This document shows positions 35,629-44,651 of a stretch of 64,000 nucleotides of DNA, piece after piece (the stretch's first letter is position 1; each line of letters begins with the position of its first letter). The DNA is taken from the NCBI RefSeq assembly GCF_013705725.1, contig NZ_CP055481.1, forward strand, positions 6,076,001 to 6,140,000, in the 5' to 3' direction. This DNA is from Klebsiella sp. RHBSTW-00484 (GTDB lineage: Bacteria; Pseudomonadota; Gammaproteobacteria; Enterobacterales; Enterobacteriaceae). Below the pieces are notes generated by a model. That model worked only from the letters and a program-made list of their open reading frames with translations, did no database searches and had not been told where the DNA came from. Position numbers and translations under genes: made by a program.

Positions 35629-35746
35629 TGCCGGACGCGGTATCCCCGGAGGCGGCGCGTTGCGCCTGTCCGGGCTACCAGCCCGCAAACGGCAGTGAAC
35701 TCGTAGATTTTGTAGGCCGGGTAAGGCGCTAACCGCCACCCGGCAA
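35629..35746. repeat. REP/BIME cluster after ppc
   Basis: Two inverted REP units: GCCGGACGCGG...GCGCCTGTCCGGGC (35629-35681) and GTAGGCCGGGTAAGGCG...CCACCCGGCAAA (35711-35746), separated by about 30 bp. Non-coding, between ppc and its terminator. Confidence 0.85.
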
Positions 35747-35790
35747 AAATGCGAGCACCCTAGCTAAAACAGATTTGTCATCAATTTCGT

Positions 35791-35816
35791 AGCTCCGTTT
35801 ACCGGAGCTATTTTTT
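35791..35816 (+). terminator. Terminator of ppc
   Basis: AGCTCCG (35791-35797) pairs with CGGAGCT (35803-35809) around a 5-nt loop, followed by ATTTTTTATT. In the opposite direction no U-run follows. Confidence 0.85.
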
Positions 35817-35817
35817 A

Positions 35818-36465
35818 TTAATGGTGCAGCATCTCGTCGACAATCTGCTCTTTATGCAGCGCATAAGGATAATAGGTTGGCCAGTTATCCATCTCTTTCA
35901 GCAGCGCCTCATGCGACTCATTGCCCATAAAGATATGAAAATGCAGGGACTTACGCGGTGCGATAGTGTGGTCGCTGAACTGAACAAATTTCGGCGCTTT
36001 TGAATCCGCCTGTGAGCATTCGAACAGGTAGCGCACGCCTTTCTTACCGGATGCGTAGGTCAGAATTTTATAGCCAGAATAGGTGTATTTGCAGGCATTG
36101 ACGGTTTTCCCAACGTGAAACTCCATCACATTATCTTCGATACCAATCTGGTCCACATCGGTGGCATATCCCTTCTTATAATATTCCCGATATTCGGCCA
36201 CGCTTTTGCCGGCTTTTTTGGCCTTCTGTTCGAGCACAGGATCCAAATCGCCGTTCAGCAGATAAGGGTTAACCGACTGCCAGATACCATCCCAATCGCT
36301 TAACGCTCTGTCTTTTACATCCTGATCGGCAAAAATACCTTCACTCGCCTTTTGCTCCGCCTCAGTTAATGCAGGCCCATGGCTATGGTGGCCGTGGGCA
36401 AAAGCCTGGCTACCCGCCAGTAACATGCTGATACCAAGCGCAAGGGCGGAAATCTTTTTGGTCAT
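35818..36465 (-). CDS. zinT: Periplasmic zinc/cadmium-binding protein ZinT
   Basis: From the ATG at 36465 (MTKKISALALGISMLLAGS), preceded by AGGAG, it is 215 residues with a signal peptide ending QAFA. The mature protein starts with the His-rich HGHHSHG stretch and has the conserved DWDGIWQSVNPYLL and APRKSLHFHIFMGNESHEALL, where three His make the lipocalin-fold metal site. ZinT binds Zn in the periplasm and passes it to ZnuA in zinc starvation. In E. coli the gene (yodA) is elsewhere; here it sits between ppc and yijO. A Zur box lies just upstream. Confidence 0.95.
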   Translation of the reverse strand: MTKKISALALGISMLLAGSQAFAHGHHSHGPALTEAEQKASEGIFADQDVKDRALSDWDGIWQSVNPYLLNGDLDPVLEQKAKKAGKSVAEYREYYKKGYATDVDQIGIEDNVMEFHVGKTVNACKYTYSGYKILTYASGKKGVRYLFECSQADSKAPKFVQFSDHTIAPRKSLHFHIFMGNESHEALLKEMDNWPTYYPYALHKEQIVDEMLHH

Positions 36466-36493
36466 TACTCTCTCCTGAGTTAACGTTTGCAAT

Positions 36494-36516
36494 AATATGT
36501 TACGATATAACATATC
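36494..36516 (-). promoter_or_regulatory. Zur box upstream of zinT
   Basis: A 23-bp near-perfect palindrome, reading GATATGTTATATCGTAACATATT on the zinT strand when joined across its centre (two runs, GATATGTTATA and TAACATATT). It fits the enterobacterial Zur consensus GAAATGTTATANTATAACATTTC. Located 29-51 bp upstream of the start codon, so Zn-Zur should repress zinT. Confidence 0.88.
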
Positions 36517-36614
36517 AATTAAATCTTACAATACCCTTCGCAGAAAAACCGCTCGGCTTTTCCCTCTGTCGATTTGTTAGGTATGATGAAAAGAGAGCGC
36601 TATGCGGAGCAAGA

Positions 36615-37478
36615 ATGGATATCGACATCAATCAGGCCATTGATTCTTTTATTAAAGGCCCGGCAGTAATCGGGAAGGTCCGCTTTTCCACAGAAACCAG
36701 ACCGGCTTCAGAGAAAGCCGTGAGCGTCGATTTTCCGCGCCTCGAAATCATGCTTGAGGGGCAGGTCCGCGATCCAGCGGTGAAGGCCGACCCAGCCCAG
36801 CTCACGCCACACGATGTGTTGTACATTCCTGCTGGCGGGTGGAATGACCCACAATGGCTCGTGCCCTCGACTCTGTTAACCATCTTATTTGGTAAACAGC
36901 AGCTGGAATTCGTCCTGCGCAACTGGGACGGCAGCGCGCTTAACGTGCTGGATAAACAGCAAGTTCCCCGCCGTGGCCCTCGAGTGGGATCTTTTCTGCT
37001 CCAGGCGCTCAATGAAATGCAAATGCAGCCGCAGGAGCAGCATACAGCGCGCTGTATTGTCATCAGCCTGCTCAGCCACTGCGCCGATCTGCTAGGTAGC
37101 CAGGTACAAACTTCCTCACGCAGCCAGGCGCTTTTCGAGGCCATTCGTAAATATATCGATGCCCATTTTGCCGATCCTTTAACCCGCGAGTCGGTGGCGC
37201 AGGAATTTTATCTCTCACCAAACTATCTTTCGCATCTGTTCCAGAAATGCGGACCAATGGGTTTTAATGAGTACCTGAATCACATCCGCCTGGAGCAGGC
37301 CAGAATGCTGCTAAAGGGCCACGATATGAAGGTCAAAGATGTCGCTCACGCCTGTGGTTTTGCCGACAGTAACTACTTTTGCCGCCTGTTTCGCAAGAAC
37401 ACCGAGCGCTCACCATCAGAGTATCGCCGCCAGTATCATAGCCAGCTCACGGAAAAAACATCGCCTGCAAAAAACTAG
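36615..37478 (+). CDS. yijO: AraC-family regulator YijO
   Basis: 287 residues. An N-terminal cupin-like sensing region (about 1-150) has no recognisable ligand site, and two C-terminal AraC helix-turn-helix motifs (about 185-280) include LTRESVAQEFYLSPNYLSHLF and VKDVAHACGFADSNYFCRLF. Matches E. coli YijO, whose regulon I do not know. In E. coli yijO is next to frwD-pflC-pflD; here it is next to fsaB directly. A role in controlling the adjacent fsaB-gldA genes is an inference. Confidence 0.92.
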   Translation: MDIDINQAIDSFIKGPAVIGKVRFSTETRPASEKAVSVDFPRLEIMLEGQVRDPAVKADPAQLTPHDVLYIPAGGWNDPQWLVPSTLLTILFGKQQLEFVLRNWDGSALNVLDKQQVPRRGPRVGSFLLQALNEMQMQPQEQHTARCIVISLLSHCADLLGSQVQTSSRSQALFEAIRKYIDAHFADPLTRESVAQEFYLSPNYLSHLFQKCGPMGFNEYLNHIRLEQARMLLKGHDMKVKDVAHACGFADSNYFCRLFRKNTERSPSEYRRQYHSQLTEKTSPAKN

Positions 37479-37544
37479 ATTTTTGTGTGTTAAGCCTGAC
37501 TTTTGTACGCTCTTTTTTGCTTAAATTTCCCCACAACACGGGAT

Positions 37545-37566
37545 AAACGTGATCTAAATCACCCTT
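37545..37566. promoter_or_regulatory. Candidate CRP site upstream of fsaB
   Basis: AAACGTGATCTAAATCACCCTT fits the CRP consensus AAATGTGATCTAGATCACATTT with symmetric GTGAT/ATCAC arms, 118-139 bp upstream of fsaB. It would tie the aldolase/dehydrogenase pair to catabolite control. Confidence 0.65.
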
Positions 37567-37683
37567 AATAGCAATGCGTACATTTATCCAGTATTTGGCA
37601 AATTTGTCATCTGGCGACCCTTCATGTGAAAGCCGTATTCTTACCTCAACGACACTATCGAATTAAGCATTGAGGAAAGTACT

Positions 37684-38346
37684 ATGGAACTCTATCTGGA
37701 CACCGCAAACGTAGCCGAAGTTGAACGCCTGGCACGTATCTACCCGCTGGCTGGCGTTACCACCAACCCAAGCATTATCGCCGCTGGCAAAGCCTCGGTT
37801 TGGGACGTACTACCGCGCTTGCAAAAAGCCGTCGGACCGGAAGGTATTTTGTTCGCTCAGACTATGAGCCGCGACGCTCAGGGTATGGTTGAAGAAGCCA
37901 AACGTCTGAGCAACGCCGTTCCCGGCATCGTGGTAAAAATCCCGGTCACCGCTGAAGGCCTTGCCGCTATCAAGCTGCTGAAAAAAGAAGGTATCACTAC
38001 CTTGGGTACCGCCGTCTACAGCGCCTCTCAGGGCCTGCTGGCCGCGCTGGCGGGTGCTAAATATGTTGCCCCTTACGTGAACCGCGTCGACGCCCAGGGC
38101 GGTGACGGCATTCGCACGGTGCAGGAGCTGCAATCCCTACTGGAAATGCACGCGCCGGAAAGCAAAGTGCTGGCCGCCAGCTTCAAAACCCCACGCCAGG
38201 CGCTGGATTGCCTGTTAGCCGGTTGCGAAGCTATCACCCTTCCGTTAGATGTAGCGCAACAAATGCTCGGTACCCCTGCGGTAGAGTCAGCCATTGAGAA
38301 GTTTGAGCAGGACTGGAATAACGCTTTTGGAACTCTGAACCTGTAA
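37684..38346 (+). CDS. fsaB: Fructose-6-phosphate aldolase 2 (FSA family)
   Basis: 220-residue class I aldolase of the transaldolase-like FSA family. The Schiff-base lysine is K85 in VVKIPVT, preceded by the [11 protein letters not shown] loop. It cleaves fructose-6-P or, better, ketose phosphates such as 1-deoxyfructose-6-P to glyceraldehyde-3-P plus dihydroxyacetone or hydroxyacetone. Matches E. coli FsaB/TalC closely. It precedes gldA by 56 bp in the same order as E. coli, but ptsA, found upstream in E. coli, is absent. Studies of E. coli YbiW/PflD give FSA a physiological role after radical ring-opening of anhydrohexitol phosphates. Confidence 0.96.
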   Translation: MELYLDTANVAEVERLARIYPLAGVTTNPSIIAAGKASVWDVLPRLQKAVGPEGILFAQTMSRDAQGMVEEAKRLSNAVPGIVVKIPVTAEGLAAIKLLKKEGITTLGTAVYSASQGLLAALAGAKYVAPYVNRVDAQGGDGIRTVQELQSLLEMHAPESKVLAASFKTPRQALDCLLAGCEAITLPLDVAQQMLGTPAVESAIEKFEQDWNNAFGTLNL

Positions 38347-38402
38347 CCCGATCGGCGAGCCGCCCAGGGGGGTGGCATCACGGTCATCCAGGAGGAATAG
38401 AA

Positions 38403-39506
38403 ATGGATCGCATTATTCAATCACCCGGTAAGTATATTCAAGGCGCAGACGCAATTGCTCGCCTTGGTGGGTACCTCAAACCGCTGGCTGAACGCTGGCT
38501 CATCGTTGGCGATAAATTCGTACTCGGCTTTGCCGAAGAAAAATTGCGTAAAAGCCTGGCAGATGCTGGCCTGGTTGCCGAAATCGCGCCGTTTGGCGGC
38601 GAATGCTCGCATAATGAAATCAATCGATTACGCGATATTGCGGGCTCAGCTCAGTGTACCGCCGTGCTGGGAATTGGCGGCGGTAAGACGCTGGACACCG
38701 CGAAAGCATTAGCACACTTTATGAATCTGCCGGTAGTTATTGCTCCGACGATTGCCTCTACCGATGCACCGTGTAGCGCGCTCTCGGTTATCTATACCGA
38801 TGATGGTGAATTTGATAGCTACCTGATGCTGCCGCGTAACCCGAATATGGTCATTGTCGATACGCAAATCGTTGCCGGAGCTCCGGCACGCCTGCTGGCT
38901 GCAGGCATCGGCGACGCGCTGGCAACGTGGTTTGAAGCCCGTGCCTGCTCCCGTAGCAACGCGACTACCATGGCGGGCGGCAAATGCACCCAGGCAGCGC
39001 TGGCGCTGGCCGAACTGTGCTACAACACGCTGATTGAAGAAGGTGAAAAAGCGATGCTGGCGGCGGAGCAGCACGTCGTCACTCCGGCGCTAGAACGCGT
39101 GATTGAAGCCAATACCTACCTGAGCGGCGTTGGTTTTGAAAGCGGCGGCCTGGCGGCGGCACATGCTATCCATAACGGTCTAACCGCGATTCCAGATGCT
39201 CACCACTATTATCACGGTGAGAAAGTAGCCTTCGGAACGCTAACGCAATTGATGCTGGAAAACGCCCCGGTGGAAGAGATCGAAACCGTGGCGGCGCTGT
39301 GCCACAGCGTTGGGTTGCCTATCACCCTGGCGCAGCTGGACATTAAAGCCGATATTCCAGGCAAAATGCGTACCGTGGCGCAAGCCGCCTGTGCAGAAGG
39401 CGAAACCATCCACAATATGCCTGGTGGTGCGACGCCGGATCAGGTCTATGCGGCTCTGCTGGTCGCCGACCAGTACGGTCAACGCTTCCTGCAAGAGTGG
39501 GAATAA
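38403..39506 (+). CDS. gldA: Glycerol dehydrogenase / hydroxyacetone reductase
   Basis: 367-residue NAD-dependent, zinc-containing iron-type alcohol dehydrogenase. The NAD loop [15 protein letters not shown] is near residue 90; Zn ligands are in [14 protein letters not shown] (Asp), [11 protein letters not shown] (His) and [12 protein letters not shown] (His). It oxidises glycerol and reduces dihydroxyacetone, hydroxyacetone and methylglyoxal. After FSA action on 1-deoxyfructose-6-P it would reduce hydroxyacetone to 1,2-propanediol, disposing of NADH in anaerobiosis. Followed by its own terminator, so the DeoR-radical enzyme operon is separate. Confidence 0.97.
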   Translation: MDRIIQSPGKYIQGADAIARLGGYLKPLAERWLIVGDKFVLGFAEEKLRKSLADAGLVAEIAPFGGECSHNEINRLRDIAGSAQCTAVLGIGGGKTLDTAKALAHFMNLPVVIAPTIASTDAPCSALSVIYTDDGEFDSYLMLPRNPNMVIVDTQIVAGAPARLLAAGIGDALATWFEARACSRSNATTMAGGKCTQAALALAELCYNTLIEEGEKAMLAAEQHVVTPALERVIEANTYLSGVGFESGGLAAAHAIHNGLTAIPDAHHYYHGEKVAFGTLTQLMLENAPVEEIETVAALCHSVGLPITLAQLDIKADIPGKMRTVAQAACAEGETIHNMPGGATPDQVYAALLVADQYGQRFLQEWE

Positions 39507-39515
39507 CCTCCTGCC

Positions 39516-39546
39516 CACACCCGCTTCCGGCGGGTGTGTTCTTTTA
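39516..39546 (+). terminator. Terminator of fsaB-gldA
   Basis: CACACCCG (39516-39523) pairs with CGGGTGTG (39531-39538), followed by TTCTTTTA. 10 bp after the gldA stop. Confidence 0.8.
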
Positions 39547-39621
39547 TGTTCTTTCTCCGCCCCATTGCCAGCCAAAACGATGTGCTTTATAGTGCGATTT
39601 TCCTCTGGGTGAGTCGTAAAT

Positions 39622-40392
39622 ATGCAATCATCAGATCGAAGAATGAGCATTTATGCCATTCTGCAACAGGACAAAAAAGTCGTCGTTAATGAGCTTGCCG
39701 AGAAATTCGGCGTCACCAAAATGACCATCCGCCGCGACCTTTCTTTCTTTGAAAAACAAGGCATTGTCAAAACCACCTATGGCGGAGCCTATCTCACCAG
39801 CGGCGCCAGCGTAGAGCCCAGCTTTCAGCTAAAATCGATACAAATGGTCGATGATAAGCATCTGATTGGCCAAAAAGCCGCCGAGCTGGTCGAAGATGGC
39901 GATACCATTATTATCGACTGCGGGACCACACCACTCGCCCTCGCTCAGTTTATTTTCGATAAGAAAATCATGGTGATAACCAACTCTGTTCCGGTAGTTA
40001 ATCTACTGAAAGGGAGAAAAAACATTAAGCTGATCGTGGCGCCCGGCGAGTATGAAGACGATACCCAGGGGATGATCTCTTTTAGCACCGCTGACTTCTA
40101 TAGCAATATCCACGCCGACAAGGTATTCCTCAGTACCCAGGGTATTAACGAACTGGGTGAATTGACGGTCCCCAAAATGACCGACGCCCACGTAAAACGA
40201 GCGCTGATGCGGGCTGGACGGCAAAAAATCCTGCTGGCTGATAAAAGTAAATTTGGTCAAACCTTCCTCGCAGGCCACGCCCGTCTGGCAGACCTTGATC
40301 TCGTTATCAGCCAAACTGGCCTCCCTGCCGACACCCTCACGCAGCTCAATAAACAAAACGTAGAACTTCTGCTGGCTGATAGCAGCCTCTGA
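39622..40392 (+). CDS. DeoR-family transcriptional regulator of the radical enzyme cluster
   Basis: 256 residues. An N-terminal DeoR helix-turn-helix (RRMSIYAILQQDKKVVVNEL, then FGVTKMTIRRDLSFFEKQG) precedes a sugar-phosphate sensor domain (about 75-240) with the characteristic DCGTTPLALAQ motif and DKSKFGQ near the C-terminus. DeoR proteins usually repress sugar operons and release DNA on binding a phosphorylated sugar. The gene is immediately upstream of the glycyl radical enzyme operon with its own terminator between, so it is the obvious local regulator. The inducer is probably a pathway sugar phosphate; which one is unknown. Confidence 0.92.
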   Translation: MQSSDRRMSIYAILQQDKKVVVNELAEKFGVTKMTIRRDLSFFEKQGIVKTTYGGAYLTSGASVEPSFQLKSIQMVDDKHLIGQKAAELVEDGDTIIIDCGTTPLALAQFIFDKKIMVITNSVPVVNLLKGRKNIKLIVAPGEYEDDTQGMISFSTADFYSNIHADKVFLSTQGINELGELTVPKMTDAHVKRALMRAGRQKILLADKSKFGQTFLAGHARLADLDLVISQTGLPADTLTQLNKQNVELLLADSSL

Positions 40393-40396
40393 CTTT

Positions 40397-40428
40397 CAGA
40401 CGTCTGACAACAGGCGTCTGTGTTTTTT
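40397..40428 (+). terminator. Terminator of the DeoR gene
   Basis: A 10-bp stem (one G-U pair), CAGACGTCTG (40397-40406) with CAGGCGTCTG (40411-40420), and a U6 tract. Starts 5 bp after the stop codon. Confidence 0.9.
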
Positions 40429-40494
40429 CACACACCCAATATGTTCTTTCTGTATCCTTTAAATGACAAAGAAACAAAAAAGATCATTTTTAAG

Positions 40495-40523
40495 TTGACA
40501 AAAACACACCTCAAGCGTGGAAT
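40495..40523 (+). promoter_or_regulatory. Candidate promoter of the glycyl radical enzyme operon
   Basis: A consensus -35 TTGACA (40495-40500) followed after 17 bp by the weak -10 TGGAAT (40518-40523), 31 bp before the start codon. The poor -10 suggests dependence on an activator. I see no clear FNR site (TTGAT-N4-ATCAA) by eye. Confidence 0.4.
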
Positions 40524-40553
40524 AGGGATACCCACTCCAGAATTGAGGTCTTT

Positions 40554-42977
40554 ATGAACGGATTACTAAGCTTCAAACCCACCAACAACGATTGTGATTT
40601 CGAGCGTATCGCCAAAAAGCAAAATCAGATGTTCCACCGCGTGGCGACGATTTGCCCGGAACGTGCTGAGATCATCACCGAATCCTTTAAACGCTCCGAA
40701 GGCAAATCGATTGTCATTCGCCGGGCGCTGGCGATGGCCGACATTCTGGAAAAGATGACCATCTATATCGAACCAGACATGCTGATCGTCGGCAACCAGG
40801 CGAGCGCCAACTTCGCCGCACCGGTGTTCCCGGAATACTCATTCAACTGGGTGATTGACGAGCTGGACGAGTTCGACAAACGCTCTGGCGACAGCTTCCA
40901 GGTGGCCGAAGAAACCAAAGCGCGTCTACGCGTGCTGCAGGACTACTGGCAGGGAAAAACCCACCAGGATGAAGTCCTGACCAACTTGCCGCAAATGAAC
41001 CGCCTGGCAGAAAAACAGGGCGTACTGCATCGCGGCGGCATCAGTATGTCCGGCGATGGTCACATCATCCCTAACCATGATTTCGTGCTGGAAGTCGGCT
41101 ACGGCGGCATGCGCGATATTGCTAAGCAGCACCTGGCAGAAGACAAAGATCTGACTGAAGAGCAGACCGATTTCTACCAGGCCGTCATCATCACCATGGA
41201 TGCGGCGCTGAATTACTGCAAGCGTTTCTCCCTGCTGGCTAAAGAAGAAGCGGCGCAAACTGCCGATGCTAAACGCCGCGACGAACTGCTGGCAATGAGC
41301 GAAATGTTCGCTCACCTGATGGAAGGCAAAGCGCAGAATTTCTACGAAGCTGTCGAAACTGTCTATCTGACTCACCTGCTGATGATGATCGAAAGTAACG
41401 GTCACTCCTTCTCCTTTGGTCGCTTTGACCAGTACGTATGGCCGTTCTACGAAGCGGATATCAACTCCGGTAAAATCAGCAAAGAAAAGGCGCTGGAGAT
41501 CCTGACCCACTTCTTCATCATGACCAACAGCCTGAACAAAGTTCGCCCGTGGGGTCACACCCAATACAGCGGCGGCTACCCGCTCTATTCCAACCTGATG
41601 GTTGGCGGCATGACGCCTGACGGCACCGACGGTACCAACGATCTGTCGTATCTGTCACTGGAAGCAATGGCATTGACCGGCCTGCCGGAGCCAAACCTGA
41701 GCGTACGTTTCTCCAAAGATACTCCGCACTCGCTGATGCAGGATTCGGCAAAACTGATCCGTAAAGGCTTCGGTATGCCGTCCATCTTCTGTGACGAAGT
41801 GGTTATCCCGGCGATGATGACCCTTGGTCTGAGCGAAGAAGTAGCGCGTGAATATGCCTCGATGGGCTGCGTGGAAACGGCAATTCCGGGCCGCTGGGGC
41901 CATCGTGCCACCGGTATGACCTACGTGAACTTCGGCAAAATTCTTGAACTGGTAATGAACAACGGCTGCGATCCAGCAACCGGCGTACAACTGGTTAAAG
42001 TAAACGGCAAAGAAGGCCGCGAGATTAACTACGAGTCATATGACGAAGTGTGGGCCGCGTGGAACCAGCTGCTAGAGTTCTACTCCGACCTGGCAGTGGA
42101 CTGTGACCTGGTCTGCGACCGCGCGCTGAAATATCACGATGCCGACGCCTTTGCCTCTGCGACCATCAACTGCTCGCTGGAGCGTGGTAAAACGTTGAAA
42201 AATGGCGGTGCCGAGTATGACTTCGTCAGCTCCTCCAACATCGGTCCTTCCGTGGTAGGCGACAGCCTGGCCGCAGTAAGAAAACTGGTCTTTGATGACA
42301 AAGTGCTGACGCTCAAAGAACTGCGCGACGCCATGGACTGCAATTTTGAAGGCCTTGAAGGTGCCCGCGTGCGTAAGCTGTGCCGCAACGCACCGAAGTT
42401 TGGTAACGATATCGACTACGTTGACTACATCGTAGCTGACGTATTCGAGTCCTATCTGAAGCTGCTGCCAAAATATAAAACCGACCGTTATGGCAAAGGT
42501 CCGAAGGGCTGTGGATACACCATGTCCACCTCCAACATCACCTCTTACGTACCGAATGGTTTTGACGTTGGCGCGACCCCGGATGGCCGTCTGGCAACCC
42601 TGCCGCTGAACGAAGGTGCATCACCGTGCCTTGGCGCTGATAAAGAAGGCCCGACGGCGGTGATCAACTCCGTGGCGAAGTTGCCAAACCAGAAAATTGC
42701 TGGCGGCCAGCTGTTGAATATGAAATTCACGCCGAGCGCGCTGGAAGGTGACGACAACCTGGAGAAATTTACCCACTTCATGGAAGCCAGTCGCGAGAAG
42801 AATATCTTCCACAACCAGTTCAATATCATCGACTCGAATATTCTGCGTGCCGCCAAAGAGCGCCCGGAAGATTATCCGAACCTGATGGTCCGCGTGGCTG
42901 GTTACTGCGCCCTGTTCTCAACGCTGATGCCGGAAGCGCAGGATGCGATTATCGCCCGTACAGAACTGGCATGGTGA
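40554..42977 (+). CDS. Glycyl radical enzyme, YbiW/PflD (anhydrohexitol-phosphate lyase) type
   Basis: 807-residue PFL2-type glycyl radical enzyme. The thiyl cysteine is C439 in SMGCVETAIPGRWG with the Glu two residues on, as in C-O/C-N lyases and dehydratases; there is one Cys, not the CC of pyruvate formate-lyase, so PFL activity is unlikely. The radical Gly is G783 in VRVAGYCALF. By memory it is closer to E. coli YbiW (GCIETAVGGKWGYRCTGM, 810 residues) than to PflD. YbiW and PflD have been reported to open 1,5-anhydroglucitol-6-P and 1,5-anhydromannitol-6-P to 1-deoxyfructose-6-P. Co-transcription with NagB- and NagA-like genes suggests a related amino-sugar phosphate, an inference. It needs strict anaerobiosis and the activase next door. 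Confidence 0.93.
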   Translation: MNGLLSFKPTNNDCDFERIAKKQNQMFHRVATICPERAEIITESFKRSEGKSIVIRRALAMADILEKMTIYIEPDMLIVGNQASANFAAPVFPEYSFNWVIDELDEFDKRSGDSFQVAEETKARLRVLQDYWQGKTHQDEVLTNLPQMNRLAEKQGVLHRGGISMSGDGHIIPNHDFVLEVGYGGMRDIAKQHLAEDKDLTEEQTDFYQAVIITMDAALNYCKRFSLLAKEEAAQTADAKRRDELLAMSEMFAHLMEGKAQNFYEAVETVYLTHLLMMIESNGHSFSFGRFDQYVWPFYEADINSGKISKEKALEILTHFFIMTNSLNKVRPWGHTQYSGGYPLYSNLMVGGMTPDGTDGTNDLSYLSLEAMALTGLPEPNLSVRFSKDTPHSLMQDSAKLIRKGFGMPSIFCDEVVIPAMMTLGLSEEVAREYASMGCVETAIPGRWGHRATGMTYVNFGKILELVMNNGCDPATGVQLVKVNGKEGREINYESYDEVWAAWNQLLEFYSDLAVDCDLVCDRALKYHDADAFASATINCSLERGKTLKNGGAEYDFVSSSNIGPSVVGDSLAAVRKLVFDDKVLTLKELRDAMDCNFEGLEGARVRKLCRNAPKFGNDIDYVDYIVADVFESYLKLLPKYKTDRYGKGPKGCGYTMSTSNITSYVPNGFDVGATPDGRLATLPLNEGASPCLGADKEGPTAVINSVAKLPNQKIAGGQLLNMKFTPSALEGDDNLEKFTHFMEASREKNIFHNQFNIIDSNILRAAKERPEDYPNLMVRVAGYCALFSTLMPEAQDAIIARTELAW

Positions 42978-42989
42978 GAGTGAGGTAAT

Positions 42990-43904
42990 ATGAAGACTGG
43001 TCTGATTTCCCGTATTCAACGCTACTCGACCAAGGATGGTCCGGGGATACGTAGTACCGTATTTATGCAGCAATGTAATTTACGCTGTCAGTGGTGTGCG
43101 AATCCGGAAACTATCAGGCCAGGTTTTAACGTTTTCTGGTTTAAAGAGCGGTGCCGTCAATGCGGCACCTGCACCCAGGCCGCAATCAACAACACCATCA
43201 CCATGGCGGAGCCGGGTAATGGCGTGAATATCGACCGGAAAAAATGTACTAACCTGCTGGACGTCGTCGATATGTGCCCCTATGACGGCTACGAAAAAGT
43301 GGGCAAAGAGATGACTTCCCGCGAGCTGGCCGATCTGCTGCTGCGCGATAAATCGTTTTACGATTCCAGCCACGGCGGCGTCACTTTTTCTGGTGGCGAA
43401 CCGGCGCTACAGGCCGAATTCGTCAGAGAAACCGCTCTGTTGTTAAAAGAAGCTGGCGTACATGTCTGCCTCGATACCGCAGGACACATTCGTTGGGAGA
43501 AACTGCGCCCGCTGATTGAAACCGTCGATTTAGTTTCTTACGATTTTAAAGCCTTTAATGCCGAGACGCATCTCGCCTGCACTGGCGTGGATAACCGCCT
43601 GATCCTTGAGAATGCCAAAGCCATTGCGGCAATGGGCACGCCGATGCTTGCCCGTATGGTCATTGTTCCAACGCGCAATGACGACCCGGAAGATATTCGC
43701 CAACGCCTCGATTTTATCCGCAAACTTGGCAGCGCCGTGCTGCAGGTCGATATCCTGGAATATCACATCTATGGTGTCGGAAAATATCAAAAGCTTGGTA
43801 TGCCTTATCTTCTTAACAATATTCCGGCCTGCCAGCGGGAAATGACCGAACAAATAAAACATTACGCCGAAGAGATTGGCCTGAAAGCAACTATTGGCGG
43901 CTAA
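42990..43904 (+). CDS. Glycyl radical enzyme activase (radical SAM)
   Basis: 304-residue activase that uses SAM and a [4Fe-4S] cluster to form the Gly radical on the preceding enzyme. The radical SAM motif CNLRCQWC places C29, C33 and C36, and the SAM-binding GGEP lies in FSGGEPALQ. The ferredoxin-like insert is reduced: C55, C58 and C61, then only C86 and C96, rather than two complete CxxCxxCxxxC sets, so at most one auxiliary cluster is likely to be standard. E. coli YbiY, partner of YbiW, shows a similar depletion. It starts 12 bp after the radical enzyme stop and ends just before the NagB-like gene. Confidence 0.95.
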   Translation: MKTGLISRIQRYSTKDGPGIRSTVFMQQCNLRCQWCANPETIRPGFNVFWFKERCRQCGTCTQAAINNTITMAEPGNGVNIDRKKCTNLLDVVDMCPYDGYEKVGKEMTSRELADLLLRDKSFYDSSHGGVTFSGGEPALQAEFVRETALLLKEAGVHVCLDTAGHIRWEKLRPLIETVDLVSYDFKAFNAETHLACTGVDNRLILENAKAIAAMGTPMLARMVIVPTRNDDPEDIRQRLDFIRKLGSAVLQVDILEYHIYGVGKYQKLGMPYLLNNIPACQREMTEQIKHYAEEIGLKATIGG

Positions 43905-43913
43905 AGGATGAAC

Positions 43914-44651
43914 ATGTTGAACTTTATTATTACTGAAACCTACAAAGAAATGAGTGGACTGGCAGCAGAGCGGATTGCTCTTGCGCTAAAGAAAACGTCA
44001 GATTTAGTGATGGCGCTGCCCACAGGAGGAACACCCGTTGGCCTTCTCGAAGAGATGAGCCGAATGGCCAAAAGCGGCGAGGCCGATTTTTCCAGTGCCA
44101 AATCATTTAATATTGATGAATATATTCCGCTGAAAAAAGATGACCCGCAGAGCTATTATTGGTTTCTCAATCACTACTTTTATCAGCATGCTAATATTTC
44201 TGTCGAAAATACCTTTGTCCCGGATATTCTGGCCGATGATTTAACCGCCGAATGCGCACGTTACGAACAAACTATCCAGGCACATGGTGATTTTGATATC
44301 ACCATCCTCGGCATTGGTCATGACGGGCATATTGGCTTTAACGAACCACACGCTACCCATAGCCCCGTCTGTCACATTATTGATCTTAATGAAGAAACTA
44401 TCGAAGCCAATGCTCGATTCTTCTCACATAAAGAAGATGTTCCGCAGCAGGCCATTACCCTCGGTATGGGGACTATCCTGAGAAGTAAAGAGATCGTCCT
44501 GATTGCTAACGGAAAATCGAAAGCGGCGGTGATGAAGCAACTTCACGACTGCACCCGCATTGACCCGTTATTCCCTGCATCATTCTTACTGATGCATCCT
44601 GACGTCACCATTATTTGCGACCGCGAGGCGGCGTCGCTTATTAACGCGTAA
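43914..44651 (+). CDS. Glucosamine-6-phosphate deaminase-like protein (NagB/GamA family)
   Basis: About 246 residues from the ATG at 43914 (MLNFIITETYKEMSGL), chosen because AAAGGA lies 5 nt upstream and overlaps the ATG two codons earlier. Catalytic residues are present: ALPTGGTPVG, the Asp of FNIDEYIPL, the Asp/His of GIGHDGHIGFNEP and its Glu. It lacks the C-terminal extension of E. coli NagB (266 residues) and resembles shorter monomeric enzymes such as Bacillus NagB. The normal reaction is GlcN-6-P to Fru-6-P plus ammonia; AgaI-type galactosamine-6-P activity or action on an anhydro-sugar imine cannot be excluded. The start is 9 bp after the activase stop. Confidence 0.88.
   Translation: MLNFIITETYKEMSGLAAERIALALKKTSDLVMALPTGGTPVGLLEEMSRMAKSGEADFSSAKSFNIDEYIPLKKDDPQSYYWFLNHYFYQHANISVENTFVPDILADDLTAECARYEQTIQAHGDFDITILGIGHDGHIGFNEPHATHSPVCHIIDLNEETIEANARFFSHKEDVPQQAITLGMGTILRSKEIVLIANGKSKAAVMKQLHDCTRIDPLFPASFLLMHPDVTIICDREAASLINA

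Noticed and set aside
40554..42977. Pyruvate formate-lyase
   Set aside because: PFL needs two adjacent active-site cysteines; this protein has one (GCVE) and a substrate-specific region like YbiW/PflD.
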